From assembly GCA_934746185.1 (NCBI GenBank), contig CAKVEY010000008.1, positions 1-19,691 on the forward strand: DNA of 19,691 nucleotides. The letters are read 5' to 3'. Below are positions 14,157-19,691 of the stretch, in pieces. Made by a program: the position numbers and the translations under genes. Position 1 is the first letter of the stretch, and every line of letters begins with the position of its first letter. The notes beneath the pieces were generated by a model. The model was not told the origin of the DNA and did not search any database. It worked only from the letters and a program-made list of their open reading frames with translations. Origin of the DNA: an uncultured Clostridia bacterium (GTDB lineage Bacteria; Bacillota; Clostridia; Christensenellales; UBA1242).

Positions 14157-15677
14157 TTAAATACTTTCTATTACAACTGTTCCGTTTAACCAAGAGTTAA
14201 AATAACTATCTAAATTCTTTTTTGTAACTTTATTAAATGCGTTAATTAAATCGGTTGGCACTACATTTTTTCCACGATTTTGTTTGTAATAATGTTTCAA
14301 ACTTTTTATAAACTTTTGTGTGCCTATAATTTCTTTCAAATTATCGTACATTAATGTACCTTTTACATACGCCATATAAATATATTCTGGTTCGGTTTTA
14401 AATTCGTCTAAACTACGAAGCATACTAGTATCAACCTTTGTAAAAACTTCTTTATAAACATCTAAAAATAACAAATAACTATTTGTTGTGTTTTTAATCA
14501 TTTCCCTTGTATCCATATTATAACTAGGATTTTCGTCATAGAATAAATAAGTAGAATATTCTGTTAAACTTTCGTCTAAAAAGCCATATTTAAACTCGTT
14601 ATTCCCCACTAAACTATACCACCATTGGTGAGCAATCTCGTGAACAATTGTATGTGTATAATCTTCGTAGTTATCTAAATTATCGGCAATAAAAACTAAA
14701 TTTGGATATTCCATTCCACCATAAACAAAATTGCTTTCACAAACATTTAAGTTTTTGTATGGATATTCTCCAAAAAGTTTTATAAAGGTTTTTAAACTAT
14801 CAACCGATGTTTTTAAACTTTTTTCGGGAGTTTTATCGTTATAATAAAAATAATTTACATTAATTCCGTTGTACTTTTCTTTTAACACTTTATATTTGTC
14901 GCTTAAAATTAGTGCAAAATCTCTAACTGCTAGTGCTTTTATTTTTAATTTATTTCTATCGCCAGTTGTTGTCTTGCTTTCTTCATTTCCTGTATGTGCT
15001 AAAACAAAATTACTACTATACTCAACACTAACATAATAATTTGCTATTTCACTATAAAAAGGGTCGCCATTATAATTATAAGAATTATCAGCCCAACCTG
15101 TTTTTTCATCATAAACTGATGCTATTAAATAAAAATTGCCTAAATTTATTGTGTTGTCGCCATAACCGTAGCGATGATTAATATTAGGAAGTTTTAAAGT
15201 ATATTCAAAATAAATATTTGTGCTATTATTTGGTTTTAATTCTTTTTCAAGGTCAACAACTAATATATCTTTATCAACATTTAAGTATCTTGGTGAAAGA
15301 GTTTTATTTGCTAGTTTTACATTTGTTATTGCAACACTTCCATAATTTACGCCACTAGTGTATGCTTTTTGCTCGTTTAAACTGCTAACTGGTTTGTTTA
15401 TAACACCTTCACTAAACGCTTTTGGATAAATATGAAAATGCACATCTTTTAAACTAACTTTTTTGCTATTATAAAACTTAGTTGTTTGTTTAACTAGTAA
15501 AGTTTTTTCTTTTTCATTTATATTTACATCTATGTTATAACTACTAACATTTTTGCTAAATTTAGAAATAAAATCTTTTTTAAAACAGCCCGAAAAAAAA
15601 CTTAATGATAAAATTAATATTAAAATAAGGGCTAGTACTAAAAATAATATTTTTTTGTTTTTAAAAATTTTTTTCAT
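14157..15677 (-). CDS. M1-family (gluzincin) metallopeptidase lipoprotein
   Basis: The 506-residue protein has a type II signal peptide: KK-rich start, hydrophobic run at about 10-28, and FSGC with Cys31 as the likely lipidation site. It would be anchored outside on the membrane. The catalytic domain shows GGMEYPNLV at about 320-328, the counterpart of the GAMEN substrate loop of M1 aminopeptidases. HEIAH (346-350) supplies two zinc ligands and the catalytic Glu, and E369, 19 residues after the second His, is the third ligand. An N-terminal beta-rich domain precedes it. It probably trims peptides outside the cell. The full-length M1 C-terminal helical domain seems reduced. No ribosome site precedes the ATG; a TATATT ends 5 bases before it, with a poor -35. 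Confidence 0.9.
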   Translation of the reverse strand: MKKIFKNKKILFLVLALILILILSLSFFSGCFKKDFISKFSKNVSSYNIDVNINEKEKTLLVKQTTKFYNSKKVSLKDVHFHIYPKAFSEGVINKPVSSLNEQKAYTSGVNYGSVAITNVKLANKTLSPRYLNVDKDILVVDLEKELKPNNSTNIYFEYTLKLPNINHRYGYGDNTINLGNFYLIASVYDEKTGWADNSYNYNGDPFYSEIANYYVSVEYSSNFVLAHTGNEESKTTTGDRNKLKIKALAVRDFALILSDKYKVLKEKYNGINVNYFYYNDKTPEKSLKTSVDSLKTFIKLFGEYPYKNLNVCESNFVYGGMEYPNLVFIADNLDNYEDYTHTIVHEIAHQWWYSLVGNNEFKYGFLDESLTEYSTYLFYDENPSYNMDTREMIKNTTNSYLLFLDVYKEVFTKVDTSMLRSLDEFKTEPEYIYMAYVKGTLMYDNLKEIIGTQKFIKSLKHYYKQNRGKNVVPTDLINAFNKVTKKNLDSYFNSWLNGTVVIESI

Positions 15678-15773
15678 AAATAAATATATGAGATAAATTT
15701 GATAAAAATAACTTTTTAAAATTTTGACATTTTTGGTTGAAAATTATATTAAAAAAATATATAATAATTACGC

Positions 15774-15801
15774 TTGAAAATTAAAAGAAATATTGTATAA
15801 T
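15774..15801 (+). promoter_or_regulatory. dnaD-dnaI operon promoter with normal leader
   Basis: The -35 TTGAAA (15774-15779), 16-base spacer and perfect -10 TATAAT (15796-15801) are followed by a short leader. That leader holds AAAGGAG (15807-15813) 5 bases before the ATG at 15819. A contrast to the leaderless genes nearby. Confidence 0.75.
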
Positions 15802-15818
15802 ATTTAAAAGGAGTGTTT

Positions 15819-17255
15819 ATGGCTTTTACTAAATTATCAAAAGATTTACAAAATAGTGGCTATTTGTTAGTAAATAATTTTTTTATTACAAGTTTTATGC
15901 CAAAAGCGCCTGAAAACGCAGTTAAAGTTTATTTAGAAGGGTTATATTACTCTAATTTAAACGAAGAAATTAATAGCATTGAACACTTTTGCATTGATTT
16001 AGATTTAACAAAAGAGCAAGTTATAGATAGTTTTAAATATTGGGAAGAGCAAGGTTTAATTAAAATTTCAAATATAGATAATTTAGAAATAATATACTTA
16101 CCTATTGATAGCAAAACAATTAAATTTAAACCTATTGACGAAGAAAAATATGGTGATTTCTTTATATTATGCCAAAATTTATTAGAACGAACTTTAACTC
16201 CTAACGAGTTTAAAGATTATGTTTATTTAATAGAAAAAGAAAAAATCGAACCCGAAGCACTACTTATGATTATTAAGTATTGCACCGAAACAAAAGATAA
16301 ATTAATAAACGCAAGTTATATTTTAACAGTTTGCAAAAACTGGATTAATGAGAAAATTTTAACAACTAAAAAAGTTGAAGAAAAAATAAAGCAATTAGAA
16401 TTAACTAGTGAAAACATTTTAAATATTTTAAAAATTTTAGGAATTGACCGAAAAGCGACTATTGAAGAACGAGATATGTATTTAAACTGGACTAAAAACT
16501 TCCACTACACTGATAGTTGTATTCTTTATATTGCCGAAAGTTTAAATAAAAAAGGTGGTATGAAAAATTTAGACAACAAAATTTTTAAATATCACAATTT
16601 AGGGCTTTATTCTACTAATGAAATTGAAGAATTTAACAAAAATAAAAAACATTATACAAGTTTGGCAAAAGATATTTGCACAAACTTAGGGTTATACTTT
16701 GAAAATTTAGAACCAGTGATTGATACATATTTAACAGATTGGCTAGTTAAAGGTTTTAGCGATGAAACATTAAAGATTTTATCTAAATTTTGCTTTAAAA
16801 CATCAAATAGTAGTTTAGAAAAAATGGATACAGTATTATCTAAACTTTATAAGCAAGGTTTAGTAAGTATGCCAGCAATAACTCAATATATTAACGATTT
16901 AAACGAAATTGACAATAACATTAAAGGTATTTTTGAAGTTTTAGGACTAGCAAGAATAATCACACCACGAGATAGAGAACTATATAACACTTGGTGCAAC
17001 GATTGGAAAATTCCACCTGAATTACTAAGTTTTGCTGTTCAAATTTCGCAAGGAAAAAGTCAACCATTTATGTATTTAAGTAAAGTCGTTTCTAATTTTC
17101 ACGAGAAAAATATAGTAACATTAGAGCAAGCAAAAAATGAGTTCACTAACTCTCCTACTCAAAAACTTGATTCTAACATAAATATGAATAAACGAAGTTA
17201 TACTGACGAAGAATTAAATCGACTATTTGATAACTTAAAGGAGATTGATGTATGA
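15819..17255 (+). CDS. DnaD/DnaB-like replication initiation protein with repeated DnaD domains
   Basis: The 478-residue protein starts MAFTKLSKDLQNSGYLLVNN. Its N-terminal winged-helix-like part (about 1-115) resembles DnaD_N/DnaB_N: PENAVKVYLEGLYYSN, then a DLTKEQVIDSFKYWEEQGLI recognition section. About four copies of the DnaD C-terminal helical unit follow. Key segments are ERTLTPNEFKDYVYLIEKEK (about 145), TIEERDMYLNWTKNFHYTDS (about 215), PVIDTYLTDWLVKGFSDETL (about 305) and TPRDRELYNTWCNDWKIPPE (about 390). The end SYTDEELNRLFDNLKEIDV is typical of clostridial DnaD-like proteins. DnaD proteins remodel DNA and help load the replicative helicase at origins and restart sites. Coupling by ATGA to a helicase loader supports this. 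The ATG at 15819 has AAAGGAG 5 bases upstream; a GTG at 15813 is rejected because it overlaps that site. Confidence 0.88.
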   Translation: MAFTKLSKDLQNSGYLLVNNFFITSFMPKAPENAVKVYLEGLYYSNLNEEINSIEHFCIDLDLTKEQVIDSFKYWEEQGLIKISNIDNLEIIYLPIDSKTIKFKPIDEEKYGDFFILCQNLLERTLTPNEFKDYVYLIEKEKIEPEALLMIIKYCTETKDKLINASYILTVCKNWINEKILTTKKVEEKIKQLELTSENILNILKILGIDRKATIEERDMYLNWTKNFHYTDSCILYIAESLNKKGGMKNLDNKIFKYHNLGLYSTNEIEEFNKNKKHYTSLAKDICTNLGLYFENLEPVIDTYLTDWLVKGFSDETLKILSKFCFKTSNSSLEKMDTVLSKLYKQGLVSMPAITQYINDLNEIDNNIKGIFEVLGLARIITPRDRELYNTWCNDWKIPPELLSFAVQISQGKSQPFMYLSKVVSNFHEKNIVTLEQAKNEFTNSPTQKLDSNINMNKRSYTDEELNRLFDNLKEIDV

Positions 17256-18166
17256 CAAAAGAAGAAATATTTTCTCAAAGTTTAAAAGAATTACAAAATA
17301 GTAGATTTGAAAAAATTTTAGAAAGTAAAAATTATGTAAAATCTACTTACTCTAATAAAGAAATTTTAAACTTAGCAAACAAGTTAGGCGAACTTAAAAT
17401 TTTACTTGCTAAAACAAACGATAATAAAGTTAAAGATGAAATAAATTTAACTAAACGAGAATTATTAAATAAATTAACTGAAAATGGTTACGATATTAAT
17501 AAAATTTTTCCTAAATTTAATTGTCCTATTTGTGAAGATAAAGGAATAATAGAAGATGAAAAAGTTTGTAGTTGCCTAAAAACAATTTATTTAGATAATT
17601 TACTTTTACATTCTCAAACTAATTTAGATAAATATCCACTTTTAGATGATATAGATTTAACAAAATATAGTGATATTGATAGCAAAAATTTATTAATTAA
17701 AACATTAAAAAAGTTTATTTGCAACAAAAATCCTAAAATAAACACAATACTTTTTACGGGTGAAACAGGAACAGGTAAAACATTTATTGCAAAAAGTTTT
17801 TTAAAAACTTTAATATTAGATAATAATTATGGACTTTTTTATGATATAAACAGCCTTAACAAAACTTTTCTTGATGCTCATTTGGATTATGAAAAAAGAG
17901 ATAAACTTTTAAATGATATATATAATTGTGATGTTTTAGTTATTGATGATTTAGGAAGTGAAAATATTTATAAAAATGTTACAAAAGAATATTTGTTAGC
18001 GTTATTAAATATTAGACAAAGTAACAATAAACTTACTTTATTTACAACTAATTTCACATTAAACGATATACGAAACACATATAATGAAAGATTTTTTAGT
18101 AGATTACTTGATAAAGAAATAAGTTTTACCTATAATTTTAGTGGCAAAGATTTAAGATTGAACTAA
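17252..18166 (+). CDS. DnaI/DnaC-type AAA+ helicase loader
   Basis: The 304-residue ATPase has an N-terminal helical part and a zinc-binding cluster C91-x-x-C94 and C106-x-C108 (CPICEDKGI, KVCSC), as in DnaI. The AAA+ core follows. Walker A is GETGTGKT (170-177), Walker B is VLVIDDLGSE with Asp 232/233, sensor 1 is LFTTNF, and NERFFSRLLD carries the Arg finger region of the IstB/DnaC group. It should load the replicative DnaB-type helicase, using ATP. The ATG overlaps the dnaD stop in ATGA, and GGAG lies 8 bases upstream, so the pair is translationally coupled. IstB of transposons is the alternative, but the zinc cluster and the DnaD partner favour a loader. Confidence 0.93.
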   Translation: MTKEEIFSQSLKELQNSRFEKILESKNYVKSTYSNKEILNLANKLGELKILLAKTNDNKVKDEINLTKRELLNKLTENGYDINKIFPKFNCPICEDKGIIEDEKVCSCLKTIYLDNLLLHSQTNLDKYPLLDDIDLTKYSDIDSKNLLIKTLKKFICNKNPKINTILFTGETGTGKTFIAKSFLKTLILDNNYGLFYDINSLNKTFLDAHLDYEKRDKLLNDIYNCDVLVIDDLGSENIYKNVTKEYLLALLNIRQSNNKLTLFTTNFTLNDIRNTYNERFFSRLLDKEISFTYNFSGKDLRLN

Positions 18167-18206
18167 ATAGCATAATGTAAAGATATATTTAAAATAACAT
18201 ATAATG

Positions 18207-18242
18207 TAGCAAATTTATTGACAAAATTTAATGAATTTGCTA
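18207..18242 (+). repeat. Inverted repeat overlapping the tRNA-Thr promoter
   Basis: Arms TAGCAAATTTATT (18207-18219) and AATGAATTTGCTA (18230-18242) are complementary apart from one G-T pair, around a 10-base centre. It covers the -35 and touches the -10 of the tRNA promoter and is followed by TATTATTTT. It could be the transcription terminator of the dnaD-dnaI operon or a site where a regulator binds. Confidence 0.55.
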
Positions 18243-18246
18243 TATT
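18218..18246 (+). promoter_or_regulatory. tRNA-Thr promoter
   Basis: The -35 TTGACA (18218-18223), 17-base spacer and -10 TATATT (18241-18246) lie just before the tRNA. Transcription would start within a few bases of the mature 5' end. Confidence 0.82.
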
Positions 18247-18256
18247 ATTTTAACTT

Positions 18257-18332
18257 GCTGGTATACCTCAGGTGGTAGAGGACTCGCTTGGTAAGCGAGC
18301 TGCCCCGGGTTCGAGTCCCGGTACTAGCTCCA
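18257..18332 (+). tRNA. tRNA-Thr, anticodon GGU
   Basis: The 76-base gene folds as a cloverleaf. The acceptor arm is GCTGGTA / TACTAGC (one G-T). The D stem CCTC / GAGG encloses AGGTGGTA. The anticodon arm is CTCGC-TTGGTAA-GCGAG with anticodon GGT. The T arm is CCGGG-TTCGAGT-CCCGG. The discriminator base is T and the CCA end is encoded (18330-18332). It reads ACC and ACU codons. Its GC content stands out sharply from the surroundings. Confidence 0.96.
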
Positions 18333-18335
18333 AAT

Positions 18336-18375
18336 AAACAAGAAGAAAAGTCTTATTGGCTTTTCTTTTTTGTTT
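18336..18375 (+). terminator. Terminator after tRNA-Thr
   Basis: AAACAAGAAGAAAAG (18336-18350) pairs with CTTTTCTTTTTTGTTT (18360-18375), with a small bulge, around a 9-base loop. It ends in T-rich sequence. Confidence 0.68.
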
Positions 18376-18385
18376 ATAATGAAAT

Positions 18386-18548
18386 TGAACCTTGCAGTTC
18401 AGCGATATTACTGCGTAATGATATTGCTTTGCAATGATATTTTTGCTGACGCAAAAGTGAAGGTGCAATTTTATATCATTATGAACGAAGTGAATAATAT
18501 CATTGACCAAAAGTCAATATCATTATGAGTGTAACGAACAATATCATT
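18386..18548 (+). repeat. Array of small hairpins with a GATATT / ATATCATT spacer motif
   Basis: GATATT occurs at 18404, 18420 and 18436, 16 bases apart. After a centre the complementary motif ATATCATT occurs at 18473, 18497, 18517 and 18541. Small hairpins sit between copies: TGAAC/GTTCA (18386-18401), ATTAC-TGC-GTAAT (18407-18419), ATTGC-TTT-GCAAT (18423-18435), TTTTGC-TGAC-GCAAAA (18441-18456) and ATTGAC/GTCAAT (18502-18518). The motif flips direction at the centre, so the whole block is also one large imperfect palindrome. No coding function is visible. It looks like a REP- or MITE-like element between tRNA-Thr and the four-helix gene. Confidence 0.72.
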
Positions 18549-18579
18549 AGAATTTGTTTTGAATAAAATTGAAATGTGT

Positions 18580-18585
18580 TATAAT
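18580..18585 (+). promoter_or_regulatory. Extended -10 of the four-helix-bundle gene
   Basis: A perfect TATAAT preceded by TGT gives an extended -10 (TGn). It ends 7 bases before the ATG at 18593, with TTTGAA as a possible -35 at 16-base spacing. The transcript would be leaderless and would also reach the GNAT gene. Confidence 0.6.
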
Positions 18586-18592
18586 ATGAAAT

Positions 18593-18940
18593 ATGAAAGA
18601 AAATGTATTAGTAGAAAAATCTAAATAATTTGCAATCAAAATAATAAATTTATGCGACAATATAAAAGGATTTTCTAATATTATAAATCAATTAATTAGA
18701 AGTGGAACTTCCATTGGTGCAAATATTCATGAAGCACAATATGCTCATGGGAAAAATGATTTTATTGCAAAAATGGGAATCTCATTAAAAGAATGTTGTG
18801 AAACAGAATATTGGCTGGAATTGCTTTTTGAAACAAATAAAATTGAAGAAATTGTTTATAATGAGTTAAAACAGCAAGCTGGTTCAATTCGTAGATTGTT
18901 GATTGCTTTATGCAAAACTGCAAAGGAGAACAATAGATGA
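18593..18940 (+). pseudogene. Four-helix-bundle protein gene (23S rRNA intervening-sequence protein family), broken by an early stop
   Basis: The frame from ATG 18593 reads MKENVLVEKSK, then TAA (18626-18628). It stays open for 103 more codons as FAIKIINLCDNIKGFSNIIN, QLIRSGTSIGANIHEAQYA, GISLKECCETEYWLELLFE and GSIRRLLIALCKTAKENNR. These are hallmarks of the small four-helix-bundle family first noted in intervening sequences of 23S rRNA; the function is unknown. Intact members usually have a Gln, Lys or aromatic residue at the stop position, so CAA-to-TAA is a simple explanation. The end overlaps the GNAT start in ATGA, and AAAGGAG for the GNAT gene lies inside the last codons. The frame downstream of the stop has no further lesion, so the break looks recent. 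Confidence 0.85.
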
Positions 18941-19479
18941 ACGAGATAGGAACGATTAGACTAGAAACTGAAAGGCTTATTTTAAGAAGATTTGAAAAAA
19001 GTGATGCAAAAGAAATATTTGAAGGATTTGTAAATCAAAAGGAATTTCTTTACTACACAAATAAAAAACCAGTAAGTTTAGCAGAAGAAATAGCATCACT
19101 CGAAAATATTGAAGAAAAATATCAAAACAACAACTATTACAACTGGTTAATTACTCTTAAAAGCACAAAACAAGTTATAGGTGCTGTAAACTTCAACGTT
19201 AATTTAAAGAATGATAGTGTTATGTTTAATTATGCAATAGACAATCGATTTACAAAAAAAGGATATATGACAGAAGCCTTAATGTGTGTTAAAAATTTTG
19301 CTTTTAGTGAAATGAAAGTAAATCGTTTTGAAGGTGGTTGTGTGGTAAAAAATTTTGCTTCAAAGCGTGTTATGGAAAAATGTGGACTTAAACAAGAAGG
19401 TGTTTTAAAAAGCTACGTGAAACTTATTGATGGCTATCACGATATGATTATGTTTGCAGAAATAAATAATAAATTCTGA
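18937..19479 (+). CDS. GNAT N-acetyltransferase, RimJ/RimL-like
   Basis: The 180-residue protein opens IRLETERLILRRFEKSDAKEI, the standard RimJ/RimL N-terminus. The acetyl-CoA-binding region is FNYAIDNRFTKKGYMTEALM, where the usual Q/RxxGxG/A loop is the divergent RFTKKGY. The C-terminal VKNFASKRVMEKCGLKQEGV is the conserved NxxSxxxxEKxGF pattern. It would transfer an acetyl group to an amine, either a protein N-terminus or a small molecule; the target is unknown. It is translationally coupled by ATGA to the broken four-helix gene and has GGAG 8 bases before the ATG. A premature stop upstream could lower its expression through lost coupling. Confidence 0.88.
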   Translation: MNEIGTIRLETERLILRRFEKSDAKEIFEGFVNQKEFLYYTNKKPVSLAEEIASLENIEEKYQNNNYYNWLITLKSTKQVIGAVNFNVNLKNDSVMFNYAIDNRFTKKGYMTEALMCVKNFAFSEMKVNRFEGGCVVKNFASKRVMEKCGLKQEGVLKSYVKLIDGYHDMIMFAEINNKF

Positions 19480-19545
19480 TTTCGCAAAATCAAAGTTAAT
19501 TAATCAAAAAGACTTTTGGTTGTACACACACAAATAAAATTAAAT

Positions 19546-19583
19546 AAAAATGATGGTGATTAATTTTCATCATCATTTTTATT
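19546..19583 (+). terminator. Terminator after the GNAT gene
   Basis: AAAAATGATGGTGA pairs with TCATCATCATTTTT (one G-T pair) around a 7-base loop and ends in a T run. The remaining bases to 19691 hold only a short inverted repeat (TTTAATAA / TTATTAAA, 19656-19678) and no gene that I can see. Confidence 0.78.
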
Positions 19584-19691
19584 AACATTTTACTTTAATT
19601 TATATAATTTAATTATTTAATATTAAGTTGTGGACAAGTAGCACAAAAAAATATTTTTAATAACTGATGTTTATTAAAACTGTAATACCAC

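Noticed and set aside
18268..18510. 80-codon minus-strand frame across tRNA-Thr
   Set aside because: Its LVPGLEPGAARLPSE-like end is the usual false translation of an antisense tRNA T arm; the tRNA is clear on the plus strand.
18404..18548. Possible CRISPR array
   Set aside because: Repeats are only 6-9 bases, spacing is uneven (16, 24, 20, 24), the motif changes direction and the spacers are palindromes. No cas genes are present.
19628..19637. TTGTGGACAA, a DnaA-box-like sequence near the right edge
   Set aside because: It has one mismatch to the consensus, is a single copy and has no cluster or origin features in view.

Overview
The window comes from a very AT-rich, low-GC Gram-positive-type bacterium (Bacillota, Clostridia-like, perhaps an uncultured gut lineage). 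The evidence is the rpmH-rnpA-yidD-yidC-khpB gene order, a DnaD-like/DnaI-like replication pair, ComFC, RecD2 and a lipoprotein peptidase. The standard code applies: UGA ends dnaD at an ATGA overlap and acts as the in-frame stop of the prfB frameshift site, and Trp is UGG. The exact order or family cannot be told from the sequence alone.

Layout. 1-729 (-): 5' part of recD2. 876-2266 (-): an ankyrin-like protein, an XRE regulator and a decayed second XRE regulator. 2279-5050 (-): ribosomal protein bL34, RNase P protein, YidD, YidC and KhpB/Jag, served by tandem promoters; KhpB carries a 15-cysteine linker. 5214-6017 (-): an SDR oxidoreductase. 6089-8761 (-): a P-type Ca2+-like ATPase. 8871-10005 (+): a small membrane protein and ComFC. 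10045-11355 (+): an RlmCD/TrmA-type RNA uridine methyltransferase. 11434-12501 (+): TsaD. 12569-13667 (-): prfB with its programmed +1 frameshift. 13896-14048 (-): a YjzC-like 50-residue protein. 14157-15677 (-): an M1-type lipoprotein peptidase. 15819-18166 (+): a DnaD-like protein with about four repeats, coupled to a DnaI/DnaC-type helicase loader. 18257-18332 (+): tRNA-Thr(GGU). 18386-18940 (+): an array of small hairpins and a four-helix-bundle gene broken by a stop. 18937-19479 (+): a GNAT acetyltransferase.

Most of the window is housekeeping: translation (bL34, RNase P, RF2, TsaD, RNA methylation, tRNA), membrane insertion (YidC/YidD/KhpB) and replication or repair (RecD2, DnaD, DnaI, ComFC). 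The accessory parts are the XRE/ankyrin segment and the segment after tRNA-Thr.

The most unusual signal is promoter geometry. At least eight genes (recD2, the ankyrin gene, SDR, the small membrane protein, rlmCD, tsaD, prfB, the four-helix gene) have a good -10 box ending only 6-7 bases before the ATG, with no Shine-Dalgarno sequence. This predicts leaderless mRNAs. By contrast, rpmH, dnaD, the YjzC-like gene and several downstream operon genes have normal AAAGGAG-type sites. The second unusual signal is the metallothionein-like linker in KhpB. Several terminators also overlap the next gene's promoter, which points to very compact intergenic regions.
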